This document shows, piece by piece, positions 44,746 to 54,804 of a stretch of DNA of 64,000 nucleotides. The position numbers and the translations under genes are program-made. Location of the stretch: assembly GCA_025531455.1 (NCBI GenBank), contig JAMYHL010000064.1, positions 124,001-188,000 on the forward strand. Reading direction: 5' to 3'. Each line of letters opens with the position of its first letter. The first letter of the stretch is position 1. A model generated the notes under the pieces. That model did no database searches. It had not been told where the DNA came from and saw nothing but the letters and a program-made list of their open reading frames with translations. The stretch comes from Apiotrichum sp. Y4204 (lineage: Eukaryota > Basidiomycota > Tremellomycetes > Trichosporonales > Trichosporonaceae).

Positions 44746-46914
44746 TTACTCGCCGCCGCCGTCGCTCCCCGCCCGGCTTGGCACGGTGGACAACACGTGC
44801 CGCCTCAAACCCAAGCCCGTGACCTGCTCCGGAAAGTGCGCTTCGTGTCCCTTTCCGCTCGTGTGGCCCGCATGCTCGCCATGCTCGCTGTGGTTCTCCG
44901 AGTGGCAATGTGGGTGCACCGGGGGGAAATACGCGGACGGCGGGGAGCTGTCCTCGGCGTCGTCGTTGAGTAACTCGACCTCGTCGCCGCGCCCGTCGTC
45001 CCACGGCGTCGCGGGAACGGATTCGGACAGTTCTGACGCGTCACCACTTGGTTCGAGGTCAGGGGACGGGTTCTTGGCCGGGCGCTTCGGTTCCGGCTCC
45101 GAGTCCTTGTCCTTGTTCATCCAGCGGCGCATGGAGCCGCTTGGTGTGCGCCGCGGTAGCGCGCGAGTCGTAGGGCTGGCAAGGACAAGAGGCGTCGGCG
45201 AGGCCTTGGGGGTTGTGGAGGTCGCCAAGGGGGATCCCGCACTACCAGTACTAGCCGTACTGCTGGTGCTGCTTGGGGTTCCCGGTCTAGCAGCCGGGGA
45301 CTTTGACGGTGCAGAGTGGAAGGTGAGCCCGCGACGGAGGTTGGCCGGGACACTACCACGGCGTGCGAGGAGAGAGGGAGGAATGGGCGTGGGGAGCGCA
45401 GAGTGTGCGAAGGCAATGTTGCCGCCAAAGGCTGGCACACGTGGGGGAAGGTACTGTCTCGGATGAGGGGAGGAGAGGGGGCGGTGGGGAAGCTTGACGC
45501 TGCCGGTTGGGGGAGGCGCGACAGTAGCTGCAGGACTCGACCGGCGCCCCTCATCAATGCCAAGACTGTTGGAACTCGATGAAGGGACGCTGAAGCTCGA
45601 GGACAACGCGTGTCGCGGTCGGCCTGGCAACGCGCCAGACAGCCGAGAAATGTGACCAGAGGCAATGGAACCGCGACGGTGGAGAGGTTTTAGTGTTGTT
45701 GCCGGCGACGGTTGGGTCGGCGGGGGCCAATCGGCGAAACGGGGTGACATGCCAAGACGGGTTGACGATCCAAGGCGGGGTGACGAACCCAGGCGGGGAG
45801 CTGCGCTTTCGCGGTCCATTGTCGCCAGCGACAGGCTGCGTAGAGGGAGCGACGCTGAAATTCCCAAGGGGCTCGTGATCGGCCTCACCGGACTCAGTGG
45901 CTGGGTCGCATGTGAGAGGGGCTGCGATACGGACGTCGCGTACTGTAATGGCGAGTGTACCGAGCCGGCACTGGAGCTCAGATTGGACTTTTCCGGCGAG
46001 GGATACTCGAATGGCCCGAGCTCGGCGGTTGGTGTCGAAGTGCGATTTACCGCCCCAAAGGGGAAGCCGGTGGATGCGGCAATCGGCAATGGGGACGAGG
46101 TCGAGGAGCCGAACGCAGGTCTGCAGTGGGCGGCGTTGGGCGGCGCATCCCCAGTGGGGTCGGCCGTGTTCTCGACAGTCGTCTGCGCTATTGAGTGCGC
46201 TGAGTGTGCCTGCGCCTGCGACGACTGCGCCTGCGAAGACGCCGCCTGCGCAGTCTCTGATACCTGAGTCGATGCCTCGTTGGTCGCATCACACCCGCAC
46301 GTGCCAAAACGAAAGCCTGGTGCGGGGAGAGGATACTCGCTCATGCCCGGCGGCGACGGAAAGTTTTGCGGTGCGAGCTGGCCCTCATCGTAGGAGAGGC
46401 GGGAGCGGCGGTGTAAGAGGAGCGGGGCGTTGGGCGGCGAAACGCGAGGCGAGGTTGTGCGTTGTTGGGCATGATGGGGTTCCTTTGCACGGGAGTTTGT
46501 CGGGCTGGTTGCCGGCGTCGGGACCGACTCAGTCGCAAGAGGCGAGCTCATAATCCCAGTCGCGCTATCATGCTCGTCTGTCTTCTTGGACCGCGCACAC
46601 GCCTCGGGCTCCAGCTCGGGGGTGAGTAGTGGTGCTGGGGACTTGACTAAGGGAGAGTGGTGTTGTGGGTGTTCTGCGCGGTTTGTGCGCATGGTGTGCT
46701 GGGTGCCGGCGCTAGTGCTTGAGCTTGCGCTGGTCGGGCGTTGTGGGGAGTCGGACTGCTGGGTATCCTGTTCATCTGGATTGTGGTGAGGCGGACAAGA
46801 ATCAGAGTCGAGTCGTAGTCCAGGCGCGAGGACGGGCACGATGTCGCTGCGCGGTGAGGCAGCCGGCGTGAGCAGAGGTTGCGGCAGCGGCAGAGGGGTT
46901 GCCGGACCGGCCAT
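44746..46914 (-). CDS. Ser/Pro-rich disordered protein with RRxS sites, unknown function
   Basis: A single uninterrupted frame of 722 residues starting MAGPATPLPLPQPLLTPAAS. It is rich in Ser, Pro and Thr throughout and no folded domain is evident. Several basic sites fit the PKA/AGC kinase consensus: HRRSRLS, HRRGSIAS, GRRSSPAA, ARRGSVPANLRRG and PRRTPSGSMRRW. A short repeat RLGSSPRLGSSTRLG lies mid-protein, and the tail carries an acidic stretch and a His cluster (PVHPHCHSENHSEHGEH). Its length and steady codon-level bias make it a likely real gene rather than a chance frame, and longer antisense frames are shadows. Such proteins are often kinase-regulated scaffolds in fungi, but that is inference. 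It is convergent with the coiled-coil gene. Confidence 0.72.
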   Translation of the reverse strand: MAGPATPLPLPQPLLTPAASPRSDIVPVLAPGLRLDSDSCPPHHNPDEQDTQQSDSPQRPTSASSSTSAGTQHTMRTNRAEHPQHHSPLVKSPAPLLTPELEPEACARSKKTDEHDSATGIMSSPLATESVPTPATSPTNSRAKEPHHAQQRTTSPRVSPPNAPLLLHRRSRLSYDEGQLAPQNFPSPPGMSEYPLPAPGFRFGTCGCDATNEASTQVSETAQAASSQAQSSQAQAHSAHSIAQTTVENTADPTGDAPPNAAHCRPAFGSSTSSPLPIAASTGFPFGAVNRTSTPTAELGPFEYPSPEKSNLSSSAGSVHSPLQYATSVSQPLSHATQPLSPVRPITSPLGISASLPLRSLSLATMDRESAAPRLGSSPRLGSSTRLGMSPRFADWPPPTQPSPATTLKPLHRRGSIASGHISRLSGALPGRPRHALSSSFSVPSSSSNSLGIDEGRRSSPAATVAPPPTGSVKLPHRPLSSPHPRQYLPPRVPAFGGNIAFAHSALPTPIPPSLLARRGSVPANLRRGLTFHSAPSKSPAARPGTPSSTSSTASTGSAGSPLATSTTPKASPTPLVLASPTTRALPRRTPSGSMRRWMNKDKDSEPEPKRPAKNPSPDLEPSGDASELSESVPATPWDDGRGDEVELLNDDAEDSSPPSAYFPPVHPHCHSENHSEHGEHAGHTSGKGHEAHFPEQVTGLGLRRHVLSTVPSRAGSDGGGE

Positions 46915-47514
46915 GGACTGATGGGATGGACGATGGACGGACTGGATAAAGATGGAATGTGATGAGATGGACGGGGTGGGTCGTGATGAGGTGATGTGGG
47001 AACAAGACTAAGTATTTGCGCCGGCCATTCGTGATTCAAAGAAAAGTGGTCCACGCAGCCAAGACAAAGGACGGAGATGCGGAGAGTGTTCGCCGCCGCC
47101 GTCGCCTCGATTCAATCCCTCGCCAAGCCTAGCTAGTCAAGAATCAGATTGTGCTCGCGCTCAATCGTGCCCGTGCTTATGTTCGCACTCGCCGGCGTCG
47201 GAGGGCGCTGCCTGCACTGCGATCACCCAATCACCTGAGTTGCTGATGTCGGCTGGCGGCGGCGTCGGTCGCTGGGAGTGAGGCGGAGGCGGTGGCGGCG
47301 GCGTGCGGAATGGTCCGCAGCGCAGTGGCGGAGTGAGCGGTCGGGGTCGGGTGGCGGGGAACGTTAGCCGGGTGGGGGGAGTGATGTGTGTGCGTGAGAG
47401 AGAGATGGCGATGTGGGGGGATGGAATGGCCGGAGGATGGGAATGGAATGATGGATGGTTGAGGATTGTTGGATTCGTGTGTGGGAATGAGATGGAGAGG
47501 GGGGAGAGAGAAAC

Positions 47515-47565
47515 GAGTGCGAGAGAGAGAGCGAGAGAGAGAGCGAGAGAGAGGGAGAGAGCGAG
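47515..47565 (+). repeat. GA-rich microsatellite
   Basis: Interrupted GAGAGAGC units over about 50 bp, upstream of the minus-strand gene starting at 46914. Confidence 0.7.
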
Positions 47566-49156
47566 CGATAGCAGGCAGGTAGGCAGTGTGCAAATAATAG
47601 ACCGGTTGGGGGAGGGGGGGGGGGGATAAGGCAAGAGCGCGGATGCGAGCAGAGCGACCAAGCCGACAAGGCAACAAGAGCCGACAAACTTTATTATCAC
47701 ATAGGACACACAAGAGAACTGCATCTCACGTCCTGCTATCACTCTACATTGGTTGCATGCTTGTACAATACTGCACACGCACATGTGCACATGCAGACTG
47801 CACGTACGCACGCAACCTTGCAGCTTGCACCTTTTTGCGAGACGTTTGGAAAAGGAGAGTGCGCATTTGTATTTGGACATCTGCACTCTTCTGAGTCGTG
47901 TGGCGCCGCCATCAGAGCTTTTCCCAAGGGGATTCGACAGCCACCTCTCTCGATCCTCTTCGCCTCTTGGCCGGTGGCTTTGCGGCCTGTTCCGCGCCCG
48001 CTTCGCCACCCATGTCCCCCGATCTCTTCCCAGTCTCTTGATGCACAATGTGCGAGCGAGCAACGGCGTTCAGGCGATATAATATACAAGCAAGCAGGCG
48101 GGTACTGTAGTGCGGGCAAGCAAGCTGATCCGGCACGTCATTCATCCCATCTCTTCCGCTCAACGGTGTCCCCGCCTCCAGAGCCACATCGAGCCATCAT
48201 ATGACGGTGCAGAGTGCAGACAGCAAAGCATCATGTCCCGCAGCCAACTGTCTGCCGAGCCGCCGAGAGGCCACGTAAAGAACTGCGAAAGTGGCCGTTG
48301 GCATTCATCCGCGGGGCTCGGGTGGTGCTCGCCTGTACAGTCTGGTATATATACCAGTTCATCCTTTTGGTCCCCTTTTCAGCCAACGTGACGAAGGCCC
48401 AAGCCGGGACCAGCGGGCGGCGGTCATCAGACTCGACGCTCAAAGCAGCAATGCCGCCTATTACCATCAGACCCGGCGTGGTGGGGGGCCGAGGTCCGAG
48501 ATGTGGCCGGCGGTGTGGGCGCAGGGTGCGGCAACGCGGCAAGAGACAAGAAGCGGGGCCCGGAGACAGGGCGGAGACAGGGACGAAATACGAGAGACGA
48601 GAGTTTAGAGTTGGGCCCAGTGATCACGCGCCATCATGTCTTGTTTTGTCGCGTCGCAGTGCCAAACATCGTATCGAGCGGGTATCTATCCGACACATCG
48701 CGCCGTCAGCTATTCTACCAGTCAGCTGCTTGGGCCGGTCACCTGCAGTGTTCATTTCCAGCTGCAATGATATTTTACGGGACGGGCATTAGAATTGATT
48801 TCGTGGCAAAGCACCCACGTACTCACCGCCGGCTGAGACACAGCGCGCGATCAGACTGATAAAGTGATAAAAAGTGGTCATCCGCGGCGTCGCACTCTGC
48901 TAGCTCTGCTGTCATCGATGTCATCCTCCATGCTGACCGGCGGGTGCTGACCATGAACCCAGAGCGGCCATAGCGGCCATAGCGGTTGAGTGCCAGAGCG
49001 GACGACCCGTCGCGTCCCACGCTGCACACCACACAACGCGCTTTGAACAATGAAGTGCTGCTGGTATCCGGTAATCCTGGTCACAACCTACAACCTAGCC
49101 GAAACATGGCCGCATGGAGCCGGCGCAAACTCTGTTCGGCACCGCTCGGCACGGTC

Positions 49157-49232
49157 CGGCACGCAACAGAGGGGATCAAAGTGGATCAGTTGATCCGTGG
49201 ATCAGTGGATCAGTGGCCAGTGGCCAGTGGAC
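49157..49232 (+). repeat. Short direct repeats (GGATCAGT, GGCCAGT)
   Basis: GGATCAGT/GTGGATCA units followed by GGCCAGT units run in tandem. The segment is part of a 1.3-kb stretch rich in short repeats. Confidence 0.6.
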
Positions 49233-49720
49233 GCCTCCCTCGGCGCAGGTCTTATCCCGAGCCCCGTGTAACGCTGATATTCTCCGAGATAGAGGCCACA
49301 GGAGTCAGTGTCAGTGCGCAGTGCAGAGTCCAGTCCGAGTGTCAGGTCCCATGTGCTGCATGCACATGGCGCAGTGCACCACGCAGCACAGCTAGCACAG
49401 CTAAAACACAGCTGGCACAGCTGGTACAGTGGGGCATCCATCCCGACTGTGGGTGACAATATGATTTCTTGTTCATTGTTCTCTGTGAACTGTCTCATTC
49501 CGTGCTCTGCGTGATCCATTGTGATCATTCACCTGTGACCTATCAAGCAACTCTCGACTCAGGCCAGTCAACACGTTTCAATCGACAATTCCCGAGTCCC
49601 GTTCGCCTCGAGTGGCTCTCAGTCCAGCCACTCCCCCCTCGTGGCCATGGTGGTGTCCGTGCCGCTGAGTCAGACTCGATGGCAGCCACAATCCCCATCG
49701 TGGCGAGAGGCCCACCGCGC

Positions 49721-49775
49721 CTAGAGCCACAGGAGCCACGGTAGCCACAATAGCCACCGTAGCCACAGGAGCCAC
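49721..49775 (+). repeat. AGCCACn(A/G)G tandem repeat
   Basis: GAGCCACAG, GAGCCACGG, TAGCCACAA, TAGCCACCG, TAGCCACAG and GAGCCACGC are 9-bp units in tandem. Confidence 0.7.
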
Positions 49776-50157
49776 GCTCATGAATCTGGATCACCGATCA
49801 AGATCAAGATTGATGCATCCCCGTGTGCGATCCATGTAAGACACCAGCCATACCGGGTGCCAGTGCCAACTTGTGCCGAGATATCGAGATATCGAGATAC
49901 CGCGTCACGCAGTCACGATATCGGTGTTGCCAAGATCACAAACGGGACGGGCGATTGGTGTTGGTGCCAAGATTGCGATAGCGATGCTCGACGTGGTTGG
50001 TCGCTTGATAGCTAGTTGTAGCTGTTCTGGCATCTGTTTGTCTCGTATGCGGGTGGTTGATCGGCTGCTGTCCGCTTCTCCCTCTGTATCACGTCGACAC
50101 ACGCACACCGGGCCTACTCTCACTCTCGGAGCTGTAACCCAGACTTCAAATCGCGCG

Positions 50158-50221
50158 CAAATGCTCAAGTGCGCAAGTGTTCAAGTATGCAAGTACGCAC
50201 GTACGCAAGTGCGCAACGAAC
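50158..50221 (+). repeat. 8-bp CAAGTnnG tandem repeat, copy B
   Basis: Eight units in strict 8-bp register: CAAATGCT, CAAGTGCG, CAAGTGTT, CAAGTATG, CAAGTACG, CACGTACG, CAAGTGCG and CAACGAAC. It resembles the degenerate array at 184-246. Confidence 0.8.
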
Positions 50222-50918
50222 TAGTCGCTGTCGCCGTGCGGCCCCAGTAAAGCGGACTCTGGACTCGCTCCGTCCCCTGTACTTCTTCATTGGGGCTCAA
50301 ATACTGGCATCCCTGCTCCCCGCTCCGCCCATGGAGCTCCACAAGATGCCCCACCCCATGCATCGCATCGCACGACGCGCAGCAGCTAGCGGCCAACGGG
50401 CAGCGGCGTCCATCGTCCTTGCCGATGCGGGGTCACGTCCGTCGGGGACGACCGACGCCGATCGGGGTTTCGTCTCACAGATCGTCTTCTTATCCATCTC
50501 GGAGTTGCGAGGCCTCCTTATAGGACGCGAAGTGTGGGATATGCTCTGGACGTCATGGCCCATCTGCCCCACCCACTCCTCAGACAGTATCAGCTCGCAA
50601 CTCACTCTGGCTGGTGTCTTACCACTCCGCGTCCTCCCGTTGGCGCTTAGGCCTCTGCCTCAATCCGCAAATTTCCCGATCGGCGAATTCCGCAGACTGT
50701 GATTCGAGGTCGATAAGAACCGCGACGTCGCAGCCCATCTCGGAACTCGGCGCTCGGAGAATGACTTCATGCACTGCCTGCGAAAGTTGCCCACCGCGCT
50801 ACCGCACGGAGCATGCAGCATGGACTATGAACCATGCACCTGGCTCCAAGCTCGCCAGCCCATCTGATCTTGGGCTCTAGTCACTCCCATTTTTCTGGTT
50901 CCTCTTTTTTCACGAGCA

Positions 50919-52419
50919 ATGACGACTTTAACGGAAACGCTCTCTGCTCACACACTGACGATGGCCGTACCTCCACAGCCAGCGGCGGCGAGCGAGGTGA
51001 CGACGGCGATCATGGCAGCCGCGAACCCGATCGCGGACGAGACACCTGAGGACGCGACGGCGATCTCGGAGAAGAGGACGACCCGAGATGGGACAGCGAC
51101 CCCGGAGATGCCTGAGACGTATGCGAGTGTGGCCTCCAAGGCCCCCGCGCCGGATGCCAGCGTGGTCTTGGAGGCGACGGCCGACTCAGAGACGACCGAG
51201 ACCGCGGACGTGATGGCGTCCTCGGAAGGAACTGGAACCTCGGATACGACTGTGGTCTCGGAGGCGAGTGTGAATTCTGAGGCCACCAAGGTGGACGCGC
51301 CAACCGCGGATGCCACTGCGAAATCAGAGTCACCAGCAACCTCGAAGGTGACTGCGACAGCGAAGCCCACTCCCCCCACCACATCCACTCCCCGCCCGTC
51401 GAAGCCCACCCCGAGCAAGAAATGCGCTACAACCGAGGCAGTAATCCTCATCTCGCGCCTCTCGCGCGTTCTCACTGCACCCGGCGGAATCGACTGCGCG
51501 CTGTGCGGCGCACAAAACTTTGCGCCATTCGCAGGTGCCGCGTTCCTTGCGGCCGCGAGTGCTGAGCGACAGCTCATCCGCGCCGGGATCAAGCGGCTGC
51601 GGCTGCATCCCCAGCGCCTGGTCGACGCCGCGGCGGGTGTGAACCGCGCGTTCCTGGCCATTCTCGAGGCGCGTATGGTCTGGCGCTTCAACGGTACGTG
51701 GATTGGGACTCGCAAAGACTAGACTAGATACCCATGCTCATCTCCCAGGCCTGTTCCCCGTCCTTAGCACGTTGCTTACGCTGCACCCGCGCCCGCTCGT
51801 GGCGCTCTGGCGGGCGATTCTGCACCCGACCCTGAAGAATCTCGACCCGCGCAACCCGCGCGTCTTTGCGACATTCCACGCGTTCCTCATGGGCGGTTAC
51901 TATCTCTTTGAGCACATTGCGTTCCTGGGCAGCAAGGGCGTGCTCGAGCTCACGGGCCCCGAGGTGGCAAAGTATTTCAAGTACTCAAAGCTGTGCTGGA
52001 TGTGAGTCGGACGAAAGGTTGTGGGGTGTGTGGGGCTGACAAACAGGGCTCAGCACTTTATCACCTCGTTCAAGCTCATCGAGGAGAGAATTGCGCTCAA
52101 CGCGCGCACACGCGCCGCCGCCGAAAGCGAAAAGGTGTCGCCTGAGGTGACCGCCAAGCTCGCGGCCGACAAGCGGACATGGAAGCTTCGCGCCATCCAG
52201 AACATGTGCGTACCCACTTCAGGCTGGAGTACTAATGGCAGCGGCTGGCTTCCTCTCTCGGCACAGTGGGCGATCGGGCCGCTGTGGACCTCGCCGCTCA
52301 TCACGGCAGGACTCGGCCACTTTATCAACTGGTTCCGGTTAATGGGCATGCTCGGCGCGCAGCCGGCGACAACGGCCCCATTCACGGGTATGCGGTGCTG
52401 GACGCCGTTGCCGTGCTGA
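50919..52419 (+). CDS. PEX11: PEX11-family peroxisomal membrane protein
   Basis: Predicted 447 residues from four exons: 50919-51693, 51749-52001, 52047-52209 and 52267-52419; the sums close in frame. PEX11 proteins bind the peroxisomal membrane and promote its elongation and division. The first 165 residues are a Thr/Ser/Ala/Glu-rich disordered extension, unusual in length for the family. The PEX11-like region begins with AVILISRLSRVLTAPGGIDC and continues with NFAPFAG, NRAFLAILEARMVWRFNGLF, NLDPRNPRVFATFHAFLMGG, KLCWMAQHFITSFKLIEERI and WAIGPLWTSPLITAGLGHF, in the order expected of fungal PEX11C-like proteins. The last intron (GTACCC..GCACAG) has a perfect TACTAAT branch site and removes a stretch that would otherwise read through in frame. 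A second Met at 50961 is an alternative start. Family assignment is fairly sure. Confidence 0.75.
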
Positions 52420-53079
52420 GTGCATGGAGTGAGTGGGAGTGTAGATGTGGAGGGGAGGTGCACATGGGGTCGATGCCGGCCGGTATCAGAAGATTAGAGA
52501 ATAGCGCAAATAGCCATAACAACAACGATAACACATGGATTTCGGGCTCTGATGTAAGGTGAGCATGATTATGACCATGATGATGACCACGAGGACGACG
52601 TCCGGATGTCAGCAAGAACCATGTCAGACATCACCATGGCAATGACTTTGGACACATTCCGGACGTGAGGTGGAGAGCAGCACGATGACGTTGATGAATC
52701 GGATCCTGATATCGCGATTCTCAACGTGTCGGGTTGTGATGCATACCAACGGCGACAAAGAATCAAACATGCAAATAAACATGAAGCAAGAATGCCCCAT
52801 ATGGTCTGCATGCTCTATCCTTGTATCCCATGTTTCATGTGATCATCACGATCACGATGCACGCGGGCCCCGTCGGTATCCGGCATCTCGACCCAACACC
52901 ATGTGTGTCACCTGATATCGCCCGGCCACAAGGTGTCGCATTACGCCGTTCAACTCGTGCATCCTCGCTAACAGTTAGTTGAGCTTCACATGCGATGCGA
53001 AGCAACGAAGCAGCAGAACACAAGCTATATAACCCATGCAGACCCGGCTCGCACACTAACACCTCTCACGCAGCTCACG
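52420..53079 (+). promoter_or_regulatory. P450 promoter with TATATAA
   Basis: About 660 bp between PEX11 and the P450 gene. TATATAA lies at 53026-53032, 48 bp before the P450 ATG. A CATGATTATGACC-type repeat sits near 52560-52590. Confidence 0.65.
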
Positions 53080-54804
53080 ATGAACCAGCTCCGCGAGGCC
53101 GTGGCGAGCTTCGACGCCGCATCATTAACGCCCGCGAGCACCGCGTTGTGGTCGGCGTGCGCAGGCCTTTTCGCCCACGCATACTTCAAGCGCCGCGAGC
53201 CCAACGCAATCAGTTACCTCGTCTTTGCGACATACCAGGCCGTCGCGCTCGGCATCTTTTTCCACACATACCTAGGAGACATCCTGCGCGCGGTGCTCTA
53301 CACCTGCGGCGCACTCTCCGTCTTTAACACCACCCTTCTGCTCTCGATTGCAGTCTACCGCCTCTCGCCATGGCACCCCCTCGCGCGGTATCCGGGCCCG
53401 GCGGCGGCCAAGCTCTCCAAGCTCTACATGGCGCAGCAGGCGCGTCTCGGCCAGACGGGCTACACGCAGGCGGCGCTGCATGATGAGTACGACTCGGACG
53501 TGGTGCGCATCGGCCCGAACTGGGTCAGCATCCGGTCTGTCGAGGCGATTCCGACAATCTACGGCGGGAACGCGAATGGCGGACGCACACCATGGCTCAA
53601 GGGCGACTGGTACGAGGGCGCCATCCCGGGAGCGAAGCGTATCTCGCTGCACCAGGCCGTGGACCTTACGGCGCACGCGCGCCGGCGCAAGATCTGGGAC
53701 CAGGGGTTCTCGGCTCGCGCGCTGGCAGAGTACGAGCCGCATATCCGGGAATTCGTCGACAAGCTCGTGGACAATGTCGGGATGGCGGCCAAGGGTGCCG
53801 CACCGGGCACGGGGGAGGTCATTGATCTCGGGCTGCAGAACAATTTCCTCAGCTTTGACGTGATGGGTATCCTGGGGTTCGGCGAGAGCTTCAACATGCT
53901 CGACTCGTGGAGCAAGCACTTTTTCGTGCAGACCCTCGAGCAGAGTATGCAGTCCATGATCCCGATCTTCCAGGTCCCATGGATCCGGATCCTCCTCCGC
54001 AAGCTCCTCCCGCTCCCGAAGCGTATCGCCGCATTCGAGAAACAGAACATTGAACGCTTTGAGCGCCGCCTCGCACAGGGATCCACCCGCAGAGACCTCT
54101 TCACGTACCTCCTCGGCGAGGACGCCGGCGAATCACCCTACAAGCTCACCCGCGAGGAGCTTATCGCCGACACGGGCCTCATCGTCGTCGCCGGCTCCGA
54201 CACCACCTCCTCCCTCCTCACCTGGTTCTGGTATTATGTCATTGGCAATCCAGCGGCGTACGCAAAGGTGCGCGCCGAGGTGGACGCGCTTTCCCCAGAC
54301 GAGCGCAGCAACGCAGGCACGCTCGCCAAGCTCCCGTTCCTCAACGCCGCGATAAACGAGACGATGCGGATGCAGCCCGCCGTCCCCGGCGGCCTGACCC
54401 GCCAAGTACCCAAGGGCGGGGTGGTGCTTGACGGCCACTTTTTCCCCCAAGACACGACCGTCAGCGTGCCCGGCTATGCGATCCAGCACGACGCGCGCTG
54501 GTGGGGCAAGGACCACGGCGTGTTCCGCCCCGAGCGCTGGCTTTCGGGTTCGGGTTCGGGGTCGGGTTCAGGGGAGAAGGAGAACAACCGCGCCGCCTAC
54601 CTCCCCTTTACGTATGGGTCGCGCGTATGTCCCGGCAAGGGGCTCGCGCTCCTCGAGGCCCGCATTGCGATTACCGAGCTTCTCGCGCGCTTCGAGTTCA
54701 AGTACGCCCCTGGGTTCAGCCCGCAAGAGTTTGAGGCGGGCGTCAGAGACTTTTTCACCATCCAGAACAAGCCGCTCCCCGTTGTTGTTACTGCGCGTGC
54801 TTAG
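53080..54804 (+). CDS. Cytochrome P450 monooxygenase
   Basis: Predicted 574-residue membrane-anchored haem-thiolate monooxygenase, intronless. Hydrophobic N-terminal segments (YQAVALGIFF, LLLSIAVYRL) precede the proline hinge YPGPAAAKLSKL. The I-helix oxygen site is AGSDTTSS near residue 370, the K-helix ExxR is INETMRMQP, the PERF-like FRPERW follows, and the haem loop is FTYGSRVCPGKGLAL with the Cys ligand. A Ser-Gly run (GSGSGSGSG) precedes the haem loop. The class resembles fungal secondary-metabolism P450s such as the CYP67-like group; this is a loose guess, and substrate is unknown. I start at 53080 rather than the in-frame ATG at 52990, because the TATATAA at 53026 lies between them. 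A reductase partner is not in the window. Confidence 0.92.
   Translation: MNQLREAVASFDAASLTPASTALWSACAGLFAHAYFKRREPNAISYLVFATYQAVALGIFFHTYLGDILRAVLYTCGALSVFNTTLLLSIAVYRLSPWHPLARYPGPAAAKLSKLYMAQQARLGQTGYTQAALHDEYDSDVVRIGPNWVSIRSVEAIPTIYGGNANGGRTPWLKGDWYEGAIPGAKRISLHQAVDLTAHARRRKIWDQGFSARALAEYEPHIREFVDKLVDNVGMAAKGAAPGTGEVIDLGLQNNFLSFDVMGILGFGESFNMLDSWSKHFFVQTLEQSMQSMIPIFQVPWIRILLRKLLPLPKRIAAFEKQNIERFERRLAQGSTRRDLFTYLLGEDAGESPYKLTREELIADTGLIVVAGSDTTSSLLTWFWYYVIGNPAAYAKVRAEVDALSPDERSNAGTLAKLPFLNAAINETMRMQPAVPGGLTRQVPKGGVVLDGHFFPQDTTVSVPGYAIQHDARWWGKDHGVFRPERWLSGSGSGSGSGEKENNRAAYLPFTYGSRVCPGKGLALLEARIAITELLARFEFKYAPGFSPQEFEAGVRDFFTIQNKPLPVVVTARA

Larger units (their letters stand above)
46915..50918. 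other. Long gene-poor interval with simple repeats
   Basis: About 4 kb. The left 700 bp are G/A-rich on the plus strand, fitting a C/T-rich leader for the minus-strand Ser/Pro gene. They include a GAGA tract (about 47515-47565) and a G-rich run near 47610-47626. Between 48.95 and 50.22 kb many short direct repeats occur. No gene is supported. Confidence 0.5.

Noticed and set aside
45665..46267. Open frame on the plus strand inside the Ser/Pro gene
   Set aside because: Shadow of the 722-residue minus-strand frame, with no motif of its own.
47161..48063. 300-codon minus-strand frame
   Set aside because: It is translated through GA-rich simple sequence (LSLSLAL runs) with no domain or good splice context.
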